This document shows positions 1-8,182 of a DNA stretch of 45,249 nucleotides, in pieces (position 1 is the first letter of the stretch; the number at the start of each line of letters is the position of its first letter). Both the position numbers and the translations under genes were made by a program. The notes beneath the pieces are model-generated. The model ran no database searches and had not been told where the DNA came from. It was given only the letters and a program-made list of their open reading frames with translations. The stretch is from positions 1 through 45,249 of the forward strand of contig NZ_JAFAND010000068.1 of assembly GCF_019232825.1 (NCBI RefSeq), in the 5' to 3' direction. Source of the DNA: Paludibacterium sp. GTDB lineage: Bacteria; Pseudomonadota; Gammaproteobacteria; Burkholderiales; Chromobacteriaceae.

Positions 1-293
1 GACAGCGCCGACAGCAGGTTGTTTTGATCGGTCAGTTGCGAGCCGTAGTTGTATGACGGACCGAGGGCTTTGGAAGTGAAGCCGGTGGTGATGGCGGATT
101 GGCAGGCGGCGGATAGCACGGCGATTTGACCGGTTTGAGTCTGTGCGAGCGTCGGCGCCGGCGGCCAACTGCTCGTCACATCAACCCATTCTTGGTCGAT
201 AGCAAGGCTGTTCATCAGGGCGACTTGCGCCGGGTCGGTGTCGTCGAAGCCGTGGACAGCATCGTTTGCGTCTTTGAAATATTGCATGGTCAT
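1..293 (-). CDS. DUF4376-like tail-fibre-associated protein (partial)
   Basis: The reverse strand reads an open frame from ATG at 293 to the window edge, about 97 residues, with the C-terminus missing. The start overlaps the stop of the upstream fibre gene as TAATG, so translation is probably coupled; a second ATG lies two codons on. The part after about residue 50 (an alternating small/polar helix, then GFTSKALG, a Tyr-rich stretch and TDQNNL) resembles DUF4376-type domains found in phage tail fibre and tail-fibre-assembly proteins. It sits last in a run of fibre genes, which fits an accessory or chaperone of the fibre. The family call rests on motif recognition only. Confidence 0.6.
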   Translation of the reverse strand, partial: MTMQYFKDANDAVHGFDDTDPAQVALMNSLAIDQEWVDVTSSWPPAPTLAQTQTGQIAVLSAACQSAITTGFTSKALGPSYNYGSQLTDQNNLLSAL

Positions 294-1147
294 TATCGTA
301 GCTCCATCCAGTATTGAATACAGCTACCCACATTACTGCTAACCATGTACGACGCACCGGGTGGCACAACCGCAAATGCCGAACCTGACGGACCATAGGA
401 TGCTTGATATGGGAACATGGAAACTGCTCCTCCGTTAACGTACAGATATGCGGCAGTGTTAAATCCGGTAGAGCCGGCCATAAGTGACACAACGATTGGT
501 CTGCCGGTCGTGTTGTAGTAGGTGGTGCCTGCTGCTCTGCTCGCCGTCACGTTCTGCCACGTCTGACCCACCCCAAGACCGATCAGGTTTTCCCCTGCAA
601 ACCCACCAACGCCAGCACCAACAGCCGGTGCCGTCGCCCATGCCCCCGCCGTTGCCTCGGTGATCGTCGTATAACCTACGATCTTGAACGCCACGTTGGT
701 CAACGCGACGGCGCTATACACCACACCGGCGCTGGTTGCGCTGCTGCTGATCGCCGTGGTGCTGACAAGCAGCGATTCATCCAAGTTGATTGACCCGTTG
801 GTAATGTTGACCACCCCAAGCGATTCACTCGAACCATTCCACAGCGACAACCAAACCAGCGTGCTTGGAATACCGCTCGCACTGCCCAGCGTCGCGCCGT
901 TCGGTACCGTCAACGACAGGTTTGCGGTATTGGTTACTTGGGTGGGCACACCGCCGCTTTGCGTCAAACTCCGGTACACCTTCGAATAGGGAGACAACAC
1001 ACCGGTGAGTGCATTGGCGGCCACGCTGGCGGTAAACGGCGCGATCGATCCGGCCGAGCCGGCGTTGGTGAACTGCATCGCATCGGCACCCGCAACCTGC
1101 AGCGCCCCCATGACGCCAGAGGCGTCGCTTCTGATTCCTGCGGACAT
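293..1147 (-). CDS. Tail fibre / receptor-binding protein with shared C-terminal module
   Basis: 284 residues, rich in Ser, Thr, Gly and Ala with beta-type periodicity, as in phage tail fibre tips. Residues of about 195-284 (starting GVGQTWQNV and ending with an aromatic-Glu-Leu-Arg C-terminus) are clearly related to the last ~90 residues of the large fibre protein encoded at 3548-5989; shared landmarks are GQTWQNV, TYYNTTG(R/K)PI and VPPG(A/V)SY. The ATG lies 2 bases after the stop of the upstream gene. It is probably a distal adhesin of the tail particle. The host receptor cannot be inferred. Confidence 0.7.
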   Translation of the reverse strand: MSAGIRSDASGVMGALQVAGADAMQFTNAGSAGSIAPFTASVAANALTGVLSPYSKVYRSLTQSGGVPTQVTNTANLSLTVPNGATLGSASGIPSTLVWLSLWNGSSESLGVVNITNGSINLDESLLVSTTAISSSATSAGVVYSAVALTNVAFKIVGYTTITEATAGAWATAPAVGAGVGGFAGENLIGLGVGQTWQNVTASRAAGTTYYNTTGRPIVVSLMAGSTGFNTAAYLYVNGGAVSMFPYQASYGPSGSAFAVVPPGASYMVSSNVGSCIQYWMELR

Positions 1148-1149
1148 AA

Positions 1150-1620
1150 TTAGTTCCCCAATGCAATCCAGTTAACGTTGATCCCATTGGAAGCTCCGGA
1201 GGATGCGACGTATGAACTAATGGCCACCGAACTCTTTGAGGGTGCCGCAGCGCTTACGGTCGCATTACCTGCCTGATAATTTGCTGCCAATATCTGCAAA
1301 CATGCATTAGGGAACGGCGCAGGAAACGTAACCGTCCCAGAACCACTGGAGGTGGTTACAGTACCGAACTGCAAAATGTAACCACCCGGCAACTGAATGG
1401 CGGTGCCGTTCGCGTTAGAGACAACGCCTGAGCCAGAACCGAGCGAGCCGAGGCCTAGCTGCCCAAGCGCATTGATCATGGCCACCTGGACAGACGGCGT
1501 GCCTGGCGCGCCCATGTAGAGGCTGGCCGAGCCGTTATTGGCACTGGTATCGAGCACCAGATTATTGGCGGCCGTGCCGCTGGCGCCGACCTGGACTTGA
1601 GAACCGAGGACTTTGGACAT
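1150..1620 (-). CDS. Tail fibre protein with gp53-like C-terminal domain
   Basis: 156 residues from the ATG at 1620, which overlaps the upstream stop as TAATG; the frame stays open further upstream, but that part is read inside the neighbouring gene. The C-terminal ~80 residues (GYILQFGT, then TVTFPAPFPNACLQI, and a terminal NWIALGN) match the signature of the gp53-like fibre C-terminal domain: a G-Y/F-hydrophobic-Q-x-G start, an FP-x-x-F-P turn and a closing W-I-A-h-G. The N-terminal part is Gly/Ala/Ser-rich linker. It is the fourth fibre gene in the cluster and a likely receptor-binding or fibre-tip subunit. Confidence 0.7.
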   Translation of the reverse strand: MSKVLGSQVQVGASGTAANNLVLDTSANNGSASLYMGAPGTPSVQVAMINALGQLGLGSLGSGSGVVSNANGTAIQLPGGYILQFGTVTTSSGSGTVTFPAPFPNACLQILAANYQAGNATVSAAAPSKSSVAISSYVASSGASNGINVNWIALGN

Positions 1621-2123
1621 TATGCGACCCTCGCCATAGTAAAAAATGTATAGAGCGTACCAGCGGTGCCTGCATCGTGAGCCCGTACCACCGAACCTGC
1701 AGCGACGTAGCCGACCCACGATACTGATTGGCTGTTCCCTGGAGTTGTAGCGGCTAAATTCAAGATATTTGCAGCATTTATGTACATGATCGCCGCAGAT
1801 AACTGATTAGCGTTCAGGGAAAGCCCAATGACAGAGCCGGAAGAAAAATTATCGCTATATGTGATTGCGTAGACTCCACTCGTATTGACCGTAAACGAGG
1901 CGCCGTTTACAGCCGAATCCGTATAGGTAATGTCACTCCCTTGATTGACAACCACATTGGAAAAACGACGAATCATGGTATTGGTCGAGCCATAGCCGTT
2001 AGCTGTATTCAGCTGCACCATGGATTGCGGCGTCGTTACGTTCGGTGTGCTACCCAGCGTCGTCTGTCCCGACACGCTCAATTGCGGCGTGGCCACGCCG
2101 CTACCGGTTATCGAAGTCGCCAT
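1620..2123 (-). CDS. Small tail fibre-like protein, C1q/jelly-roll-like
   Basis: 167 residues. The start ATG follows the upstream stop with no gap (TAAATG). After a Gly/Thr-rich N-terminus of about 50 residues, the sequence (NGASFTVNTSGVYAITYSD, later NQSVSWVGYVAAGSVV-type strands) has the rhythm of a C1q/TNF-like jelly roll: a buried GxYxIxY strand and repeated short beta strands. Such domains trimerise and occur at phage fibre ends. This fold assignment is an inference from strand pattern. Position within the fibre run supports a structural tail role. Confidence 0.55.
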   Translation of the reverse strand: MATSITGSGVATPQLSVSGQTTLGSTPNVTTPQSMVQLNTANGYGSTNTMIRRFSNVVVNQGSDITYTDSAVNGASFTVNTSGVYAITYSDNFSSGSVIGLSLNANQLSAAIMYINAANILNLAATTPGNSQSVSWVGYVAAGSVVRAHDAGTAGTLYTFFTMARVA

Positions 2124-3101
2124 TTAGTTCACCACCCATACGGAGCCTGACGGAACAGTTACCGTCACGCCATTGTTGATCGAGACCGGCCCGGCGCTTT
2201 GCGCGTTGCTATTGACCGGAATGCTGTAGTTGGTCGTCACGGTCTGGCCGTTCAACTCAAAAATCTGGTCGTTGCCGCCGCCGGTGGCGCCGCCGCCGAT
2301 ATTTCCCCAAGTCGTTGTGTTCGGATAAAAGCCTTCGAACTGATTGGTATCGGTGTTGAAACGTACCGACGGTCCTGCCGGAGAGGCCGTGCGCTGCGCG
2401 CTATTGCCGGCGGGAAGTTGCGCAGAGCCGGTGGGCGTATCACGGCTGATGGCGTTCGGCAGCGTGGCAAAGAAAGGCGCGCCAGGATCGGCCGCGATAT
2501 TTCCCGCAACGATCTGCGTCTGGCCGTAAGCCACTGTCACCACGTAAATGCCGGCACAGCCGCTATCCGGCGGCGGCGTGGTTTGCATACCCGTCGTTGC
2601 AGCCGCACCCGCCTTGGTCTGCACCACCGCCACACCCTTGCGCGCGGTGTTTTGCGCTTGGCTGTTGTTGCCTTGGCCTGCAAACTGCTGCGCCGGGTTG
2701 GCGCTGTTGTAGTACGGCAGCAGGCTGGCGTTGGTGTCGTTGTCCTGATAGCCGATCTGAATCAGATAATTAATCGACTGACCGCTGGTGGCCGGTGCGG
2801 TCAACGTCAGCGTCGCGGGGTCCAACAACAACCCCTGCTTGACGATCTGATGCACGCTGTCGGCGCTGAGCGTGGAGAACGCGGTCGAGTCGACGTTCTG
2901 CAGGCTGTAAATCTCGCCCGGCGCCACGTTGACTTGCAACGAGGCCGGTGAGGACGGCGTCACGGCGAAGCCGTTGACCACCGTGTTGATGCCGAGCACG
3001 CCGGCGGCCAATTTGCCCAGCGCGATCATGATGTCCCGGCTGCCCTGCAGCAGGGTTGTTTCCGGCAGGATCTGGCCGGGATAGACGATTTGACGGTCCA
3101 T
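2124..3101 (-). CDS. Tail fibre protein 2 (paralogue of fibre 1 N-terminus)
   Basis: 325 residues; start MDRQIVYPGQILPETT with GAGG five bases upstream of the ATG. Residues 1 to about 215 align over their whole length with the N-terminus of the large fibre at 3548-5989 (shared landmarks YPGQILP, VNGFAV/INGFAV, PASLQV, APGEIYS, NYLIQIG, QNTARK, VVTV-YGQ). This shared part is likely the baseplate-attachment half. The remaining ~110 residues are different: a Gly-rich hinge near 270 and a beta-rich tip ending in SVWVVN. The two genes look like a tandem duplication of one fibre with exchanged tips. Confidence 0.75.
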   Translation of the reverse strand: MDRQIVYPGQILPETTLLQGSRDIMIALGKLAAGVLGINTVVNGFAVTPSSPASLQVNVAPGEIYSLQNVDSTAFSTLSADSVHQIVKQGLLLDPATLTLTAPATSGQSINYLIQIGYQDNDTNASLLPYYNSANPAQQFAGQGNNSQAQNTARKGVAVVQTKAGAAATTGMQTTPPPDSGCAGIYVVTVAYGQTQIVAGNIAADPGAPFFATLPNAISRDTPTGSAQLPAGNSAQRTASPAGPSVRFNTDTNQFEGFYPNTTTWGNIGGGATGGGNDQIFELNGQTVTTNYSIPVNSNAQSAGPVSINNGVTVTVPSGSVWVVN

Positions 3102-3115
3102 GGAAACCTCAAATG

Positions 3116-3136
3116 AAAAAGCCGCCCGAAGGCGGC
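3116..3136 (-). terminator. Intrinsic terminator between fibre-chaperone gene and fibre 2
   Basis: Read leftward: a 6-bp stem GCCGCC/GGCGGC closed by a TTCG tetraloop, followed by TTTTT. It sits 23 bases after the stop of the gene at 3160-3534 and just before fibre 2, so it lies inside the tail operon. Confidence 0.75.
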
Positions 3137-3159
3137 CAAATTGAATTGTCTTTAGTTAC

Positions 3160-3534
3160 TCAGATGTTGGCGGGGTAAGCTGGCTCAACCGGTAACGTCT
3201 CCGGCACAGCCGCGGGTGGTTCCTGCTCAAGGATTGCGCGCAGTGCGCGGCGCCATGTCGCATAGGTCACGACGTCAGCAGCGGAGAAGGAGGTATGCCC
3301 CAGAGCAACAGCTTCGACAACACGGAGCATGGTGCAGTCCGAACGGGCGAGCGCCGCTTGGGCCCTCCCCTGATGGGCGGCCCATGCCTGAGCGGTAGTT
3401 GGCACGTGAAGCTGCAATGCATGCACTTGCTCCTCAGGTAATAGCACCATGCCATGGGGCCAACTCGGAAGCGTTTGCGCTACGCCGCCCATGTCATCAT
3501 GCAAGACGCCGTTTTTATCTTTCCAGATCGCCAT
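3160..3534 (-). CDS. Tail assembly chaperone-like / tail fibre assembly protein
   Basis: 124 residues from the ATG at 3534 (MAIWKDKNG), chosen because GGAGAG lies 8 bases upstream; the longer open frame would run into the fibre gene. The C-terminal half (RAQAALARSD near residue 70, then TYATWRRALRAIL) has the R-x-x-x-L-x-x-S/T-D ... W/Y-R-x-x-L-R pattern of Phage_tail_APC-type chaperones that sit next to fibre genes. It lies between fibre 1 and fibre 2, as such chaperones do, and probably helps fold or attach fibre 1. It is followed by an intrinsic terminator. Confidence 0.6.
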   Translation of the reverse strand: MAIWKDKNGVLHDDMGGVAQTLPSWPHGMVLLPEEQVHALQLHVPTTAQAWAAHQGRAQAALARSDCTMLRVVEAVALGHTSFSAADVVTYATWRRALRAILEQEPPAAVPETLPVEPAYPANI

Positions 3535-3547
3535 TGGTCTGCTCTCC

Positions 3548-5989
3548 TCACCGAAGCTCGTACCATTGCGAGAGACCATTACTGCCTGTGACATTGATCG
3601 AATACGAAACCCCAGGAGGGACAATCGCTGTTCCACTCGATGCAGTGTTAAGTGGTGTGCTATTGAAGTTTATCGTCGTGCCGCCCACCACGAAGTACGC
3701 GCCGCCGGAGCCGCCATTAATATAGGCAAGAACGGTAATAGGTTTTCCCGTGGTGTTGTAATACGTCATGCCCGCAACACGGATTGGAACAACGTTCTGC
3801 CAGGTCTGCCCATAGCCCAAGGCATTAATCAGCCCCGCGCCATTTTTCCCCGTTTGGTTGTATTGATAAGCCGTGGCACTGCTGATGTTCGATGCACCTG
3901 CCTGACACTCGCCGACATACAACCGGTTCACAGCGGTCATCGTCGGGTTGTTACCTGCCGACAAGCTCGGCCCAGTGATGCTGTACATCTTGCCTTCGGC
4001 GATGCTGTACCAGTCGCTTGAATAGCAGGACGTCGCTAACGACTTTGCATTGATTGGGGGTGTGTAGGTAGCACCGTTCGGATGATCGCAGTACGGTGCG
4101 AATTCAAACTCATCCACATGCCCAGCAAAGAAAGTGTTAGCCGTGTTGTAATTGATCGCCCCAATAATTAAACCAGTCGGCGCCGCACAGATTTTTGCCG
4201 AAGAAACGATCGCCTGATCCACCATTCCATTCACATACACAAAGTACTTTCCTGCAACAGCATCAAAGGTAATTTCAACAAAATATTGCGAGCCAACAGC
4301 GAGTGCCGTAGAGCCCGACGTACCACTGGCAATATCCCAGGTCGAGCCAGTGCTCGATAGATAAAGGAAGGTTTTTGCGTTCGACATCTCCAACGAAATA
4401 CCGAACCCAGATACGTTCACTACGTTGAAAAACGTTTGTGTCCCAGATACAGATGTCGGATTGAACCATCCTCTAATTGACCAGCTCCCGTTTGGCACCC
4501 CGATAATAGAGGGGATCTTGGCATAGTCTGTCGAACCGTTCAGTTTTAGGGACGACGAGCCAAATTTGCTGACTGACGTATCTAGCTGTGCAGAGCCATA
4601 GAGGACCACAGGATTGCCAAAGTCATCCACAGTCGAAGTCGATCCGTTAGTCCCCTCGAAATGCAACAACGCCTGCGCACTCTGCTGATAGGTATACCCA
4701 TACTGAGGCGGCGCCAACGTCGCCCCCAACGTCACGGCGCCATTGCCGGTTCGATTGGCATACAAAAACGACAAATTGTTCGCCGCCACCGCCGGGAAGA
4801 CCTGGTCGGCGGTCAGATAGCACGGCAGGTCGGATTGCCCGCCTGCGTTGTAACCGGCGGCGAAAGTCATCGCCACCGGTACCGCACTGGCCAGCAGAGT
4901 CGGTTGCAAACCATTGCCGGTGCCAACGCAGGCGGCTTGGCCATTGCTCAGCGCGCCGGTCTGCACCGTCTGGCGCACCTGCGGCGAGGCGATCTGCGGC
5001 ACCGCCACGCCGGTTGCCGGGTTCAGCAAGATCCAGCGCGACAGCGTCGCGTCCCACTGCAACGTGATCCAGTGCCCCGCCCCGGCGATATCTCCCGCGA
5101 CCAGCGGCAGGCCATTGCCTTTGACGATGACGGCCGGGGTAATCACCGCGGGATTGGGGGTAAAGGTTGGTGTGGTGGTGGCATTAGCCGTGCTCGGCCG
5201 CACAGTGAAGGTCGGCGCCCCAGCCGCCAGGGTCGTGGCGGTCACTGCGGGGGTAAAACTCGCGGTCAGCGCGTCGGACGTACCACCAGCAACCGCCGCA
5301 CTATAGGCATCTTGCTGGCTCTCGATCTGCCCTGCCTTCTGCAACAACGTCTCCGTCAGCAACGGCGCCCCGGCATACACCGAGATATTGCCCGCGGTGA
5401 TCTGGCTCTGGCCGTAGTTCACCGTCACCACATAGGCGCCGACGAAGCCGGCGTCGGGCGCAGGGGTGGTTTGACTGCCGCTGGCGGCGGCGATGCCGGC
5501 CTTGGCTTGCACCAGCGCCACGGCCTTGCGCGCGGTGTTCTGCGGCAGGTTGTTGTTGCTTTGGCCGGACAGCGGCTGCTGCGGGTTGGCGATGTTGAAG
5601 TACGGCAGCACCGCGGCGTTGGCGTCTTGCTCCTGAAAGCCGATCTGGATCAGATAGTTGACCGACTGGCCATAGGCGCTTGGCGCGGACAGTGTCAGCG
5701 GCACGGCGTCGAGTGACAGCCCCTGCTTCATCACCGGGTGCAAGCTGTCGGCGGCCAGACTGCCGAAGGGGTTGTTGTCGAGGTTTTGCCAGCTGTAGAT
5801 TTCGCCCGGCGCGGCCACGACTTGCAGCGACGCAGGGTTGCTCGGCGCGACGGCGAAGCCGTTGATCAGCGTGTTGCCGCCGAACAGCGCGGCGGACAGC
5901 TTGGCCAGGCCGAGCATGGCGTCCTTGCTCATCTGCAGCAAGGTGGTGTCGGGCAGGATCTGGCCCGGATAGATAAGTTGGCGGTCCAT
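3548..5989 (-). CDS. Large tail fibre protein 1 with LamG-like lectin domain
   Basis: 813 residues from ATG 5989 (MDRQLIYPG), with GGGAACAAC upstream. Three parts are visible. Residues 1 to ~215 are the attachment module shared with fibre 2. Residues ~440-630 look like a laminin-G / concanavalin-A-like jelly roll (LHFEG, then SLKLNG, WSIRGWF, YVNG and HVDEFEF landmarks), a fold that usually binds carbohydrate. Residues ~726-813 are a tip module shared with the 284-residue protein at 293-1147. It is the first fibre gene after the baseplate genes, and is preceded by an intrinsic terminator at 6001-6020. It is the likely main specificity determinant of the tail particle. Confidence 0.8.
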   Translation of the reverse strand: MDRQLIYPGQILPDTTLLQMSKDAMLGLAKLSAALFGGNTLINGFAVAPSNPASLQVVAAPGEIYSWQNLDNNPFGSLAADSLHPVMKQGLSLDAVPLTLSAPSAYGQSVNYLIQIGFQEQDANAAVLPYFNIANPQQPLSGQSNNNLPQNTARKAVALVQAKAGIAAASGSQTTPAPDAGFVGAYVVTVNYGQSQITAGNISVYAGAPLLTETLLQKAGQIESQQDAYSAAVAGGTSDALTASFTPAVTATTLAAGAPTFTVRPSTANATTTPTFTPNPAVITPAVIVKGNGLPLVAGDIAGAGHWITLQWDATLSRWILLNPATGVAVPQIASPQVRQTVQTGALSNGQAACVGTGNGLQPTLLASAVPVAMTFAAGYNAGGQSDLPCYLTADQVFPAVAANNLSFLYANRTGNGAVTLGATLAPPQYGYTYQQSAQALLHFEGTNGSTSTVDDFGNPVVLYGSAQLDTSVSKFGSSSLKLNGSTDYAKIPSIIGVPNGSWSIRGWFNPTSVSGTQTFFNVVNVSGFGISLEMSNAKTFLYLSSTGSTWDIASGTSGSTALAVGSQYFVEITFDAVAGKYFVYVNGMVDQAIVSSAKICAAPTGLIIGAINYNTANTFFAGHVDEFEFAPYCDHPNGATYTPPINAKSLATSCYSSDWYSIAEGKMYSITGPSLSAGNNPTMTAVNRLYVGECQAGASNISSATAYQYNQTGKNGAGLINALGYGQTWQNVVPIRVAGMTYYNTTGKPITVLAYINGGSGGAYFVVGGTTINFNSTPLNTASSGTAIVPPGVSYSINVTGSNGLSQWYELR

Positions 5990-6000
5990 GTTGTTCCCAC

Positions 6001-6020
6001 AAAAAAGGGCCCGCGGGCCC
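6001..6020 (-). terminator. Intrinsic terminator between baseplate gpI-like gene and fibre 1
   Basis: Read leftward: palindrome GGGCCCGCGGGCCC followed by TTTTTT. It separates the baseplate genes from the fibre genes. Confidence 0.7.
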
Positions 6021-6032
6021 GTTGATTGACGG

Positions 6033-6686
6033 TTAGTTGGCGATGCTGACCCAGACCGTGGCGCCGATCGGCTTGACGGCCTCCACGGCGGCCAAGAGGT
6101 CGGCATCCGACACCGGCGGCGTCAGCTGTACCGAGCCGGCCACGGCGCTGCCGCTATTCATGCCGAACGACCAAGTGGCGACGCCAGGCCAGCCGGCCGG
6201 GCCGCTATAGGGCGGCCGGTAGGCGGTGACGAAAGCTTGGTACGGTAGCTTGATCGAGCCGACGCGGCCGGTCGCGCCGAGCGCGAAACTGACGCCGAGG
6301 CCGCCGACGTCGGCGGGCCGCGCCGGTTCCACCACCATCGGCGCGCGGCCGGTGAGGTCGAGCAGCACCTTGGCGACGGCGGCGTGGGTGGCGCGCTCGC
6401 GAAACAGGTTGACCTGCAGGCGGTTGCGGTAGCTGTCGTCGCTTTGGTTGGCATAGCGCGGCAGCGTGGCACCGAAAAAGTCGAGGCCGATCATGTCGAG
6501 CCAGCCGCCGCTGGCGCTGCGCAGCCGGGTTTGGTCGCGCGCGAAGGCATACAGGGTGTAACACCAGCTCAGCATCTGGGCGCAGCCGGTCAGCACCGCG
6601 TCGCGCACCGGGTTGCTGTCGCCGAACCAGCCTGGCGGCAACAGGCCGCGCAGGCGCTGCATCATGTCTTGTTGGTCGCCTGTCAT
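6033..6686 (-). CDS. Baseplate wedge / tail protein I-like
   Basis: 217 residues; the ATG follows the gpJ stop directly (TAAATG). The position straight after gpJ, and the layout (an N-terminal helical part with RSASGGWLDMIGLDFFG and SYRNRLQVNLF landmarks and a beta-rich C-terminus), are those of gpI-type baseplate proteins of Myoviridae tails, which bridge baseplate and fibres. The phrase SGGWLD-h-h-G is common in this family. It is followed by a terminator and then the fibre genes. Family assignment is by context and motif. Confidence 0.65.
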   Translation of the reverse strand: MTGDQQDMMQRLRGLLPPGWFGDSNPVRDAVLTGCAQMLSWCYTLYAFARDQTRLRSASGGWLDMIGLDFFGATLPRYANQSDDSYRNRLQVNLFRERATHAAVAKVLLDLTGRAPMVVEPARPADVGGLGVSFALGATGRVGSIKLPYQAFVTAYRPPYSGPAGWPGVATWSFGMNSGSAVAGSVQLTPPVSDADLLAAVEAVKPIGATVWVSIAN

Positions 6687-7814
6687 TTAGTTCACCGTGA
6701 TCGTGCCAGGCCGGATGACCTGTTTGGGGGTGGCCGCCAAGTCCGCCGTGGCGCCGTTGAGCGTCACGGCGCTGACGTTGGTCACCAGCGGGCTTGCGCC
6801 GTAAGCCAGCGCCGCCAGTTGGGTATACGGCAGCAATTGGCCCAGCTTCAGTCCGGCGATGGTGGTTTGCAGCGCGGCGGACACCTGCTGCACCACGTCG
6901 TTGTGATTGCCGCTCGGGTCGGTGGTCAGCGTCATGACGACGTTCGCGCTGACCACCTGCGGCGGAAACACCGCGAAACGGCTGGTGAACGGCCGCACCG
7001 CGTCGATGGCGCTCGCCGCCGCGGACAGGAACGACGATGGCGGATTGCCGCTGCCGTCGTCGACCACGGCATAGAAAAAGCCGTACAGCGTGTTGCCGTT
7101 GTAATCCTGGTTCTCGGTCAACGTGTAGGTCACGCCTTGCTGCATGCTGGCCAGCGCGTAGCCGATCGCCGATTTGGTGGCTTTCGACAGCGAGGACACC
7201 CATTGCACGAAGCGGGCGCGGAAGGCGGCGTCGGTTTCCGGGTCTTGACCATTGGCGAAGGCAGTGGCGTTGCTCACCGTATCGACGCCGGCGATGCTGC
7301 CGACGATGATGCCGACGGTGCCGGCCAGCGCATTGCCGGCGGCCCCGGCGGTCGAGGCCAGCACCGGCACGGTCAGCGAGGCGGTGCCGGCCGGCAGCAG
7401 GTAGCCGTTCAGCGTGGCGTTGAAGGCCGGATTATTGCTGTCGGCGATCACGTTGTACTGCTGCGAGCCGTCCATGGTGGCGACGATCGCCCCCAAGGGG
7501 ATCAGCGCGGCGTTGCCGGGCGTGAAGCGGGCGAAGGTCACCTGGCCCGAGGCCTGCACCGCCGACAAGCGGGTAAAGCCGAAGTCGGCCATCCAGCTGT
7601 CCAGATCGGCGCCGGAACAGGTGGCGGCCCGGGTCGTCGCCAGCAGGTTGAGAATCAGCTGCTGCAGCCATTGCGCCACGCCGGCGTTGGCCTGCGTGAT
7701 CGCCAGCATCAGCGAGCCGACAGTAAAGTCGACCAGCGCGGCCGCGCGGCCCTGGATGGCCGTGACCTGGTCGCTCACCAGGGTGGAGAAGTCTTTCAGG
7801 TTCAGCGTTGCCAT
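6687..7814 (-). CDS. Baseplate J family protein
   Basis: 375 residues, typical for the Baseplate_J family (P2 gpJ, Mu gp47, T4 gp6-like wedge subunit). Landmarks are an N-terminal GS-x-x-x-x-h-h-x-A helix, a central beta core with AAGNALAGTVG, and ENQDYNG followed by a GFFYAVVDD strand. The ATG is 3 bases after the stop of the gpW/gp25-like gene. It forms part of the hexagonal wedge that triggers sheath contraction. Confidence 0.85.
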   Translation of the reverse strand: MATLNLKDFSTLVSDQVTAIQGRAAALVDFTVGSLMLAITQANAGVAQWLQQLILNLLATTRAATCSGADLDSWMADFGFTRLSAVQASGQVTFARFTPGNAALIPLGAIVATMDGSQQYNVIADSNNPAFNATLNGYLLPAGTASLTVPVLASTAGAAGNALAGTVGIIVGSIAGVDTVSNATAFANGQDPETDAAFRARFVQWVSSLSKATKSAIGYALASMQQGVTYTLTENQDYNGNTLYGFFYAVVDDGSGNPPSSFLSAAASAIDAVRPFTSRFAVFPPQVVSANVVMTLTTDPSGNHNDVVQQVSAALQTTIAGLKLGQLLPYTQLAALAYGASPLVTNVSAVTLNGATADLAATPKQVIRPGTITVN

Positions 7815-7817
7815 GAT

Positions 7818-8180
7818 TTAACTCACATCGAAGGAAAGCGTGGTGGGTTCGCCGCTGGGCGCGTCGGTGTATTGAATATCCACCGACAGCGTGTCGTTGT
7901 CGGCGCGCAGGGTGACGGCGGGCGGCGGGTCGGCCGCCACGCACGCCTCCAGGGCGAGCTGGCCGCGAATGCGCGCGGCGACCTGGGCCGGGTTGCTGAC
8001 CGCGCCGACCTCGCTGCCCAAGCCAGCGCCATAATCCGGTTCGAACAAATAGTCGCCGGGATTGGTCAACAGCCGCCGCAGCAGGCGCTGCTTGCCGCGC
8101 TCGACGCCGCTGGCCAGCGCCAAGTCGCCGGTGGGCGACGTGGTCAGGTCGCCGCCCATGTAGTGATAAAGGTCGCTCAT
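7818..8180 (-). CDS. Baseplate gpW / gp25-like protein
   Basis: 120 residues. The open frame extends upstream through the gpV gene, but the ATG at 8180 (MSDLYHYMGGDLT) lies 2 bases after the gpV stop and gives the normal size. GDLALASG, then RLLRRLLTNPGDYLFEPDYGAGL, is the gp25 core: an Arg-rich helix followed by P-G-x-h-x-x-x-P-x-Y-G. It is the wedge piece that nucleates sheath assembly in T4 gp25-type baseplates. Confidence 0.85.
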   Translation of the reverse strand: MSDLYHYMGGDLTTSPTGDLALASGVERGKQRLLRRLLTNPGDYLFEPDYGAGLGSEVGAVSNPAQVAARIRGQLALEACVAADPPPAVTLRADNDTLSVDIQYTDAPSGEPTTLSFDVS

Positions 8181-8182
8181 GA

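Noticed and set aside
293..5989. Invertible fibre segment as in phage Mu
   Set aside because: The related fibre modules are in direct orientation and no Gin-type invertase or inverted crossover sites were seen in the window.
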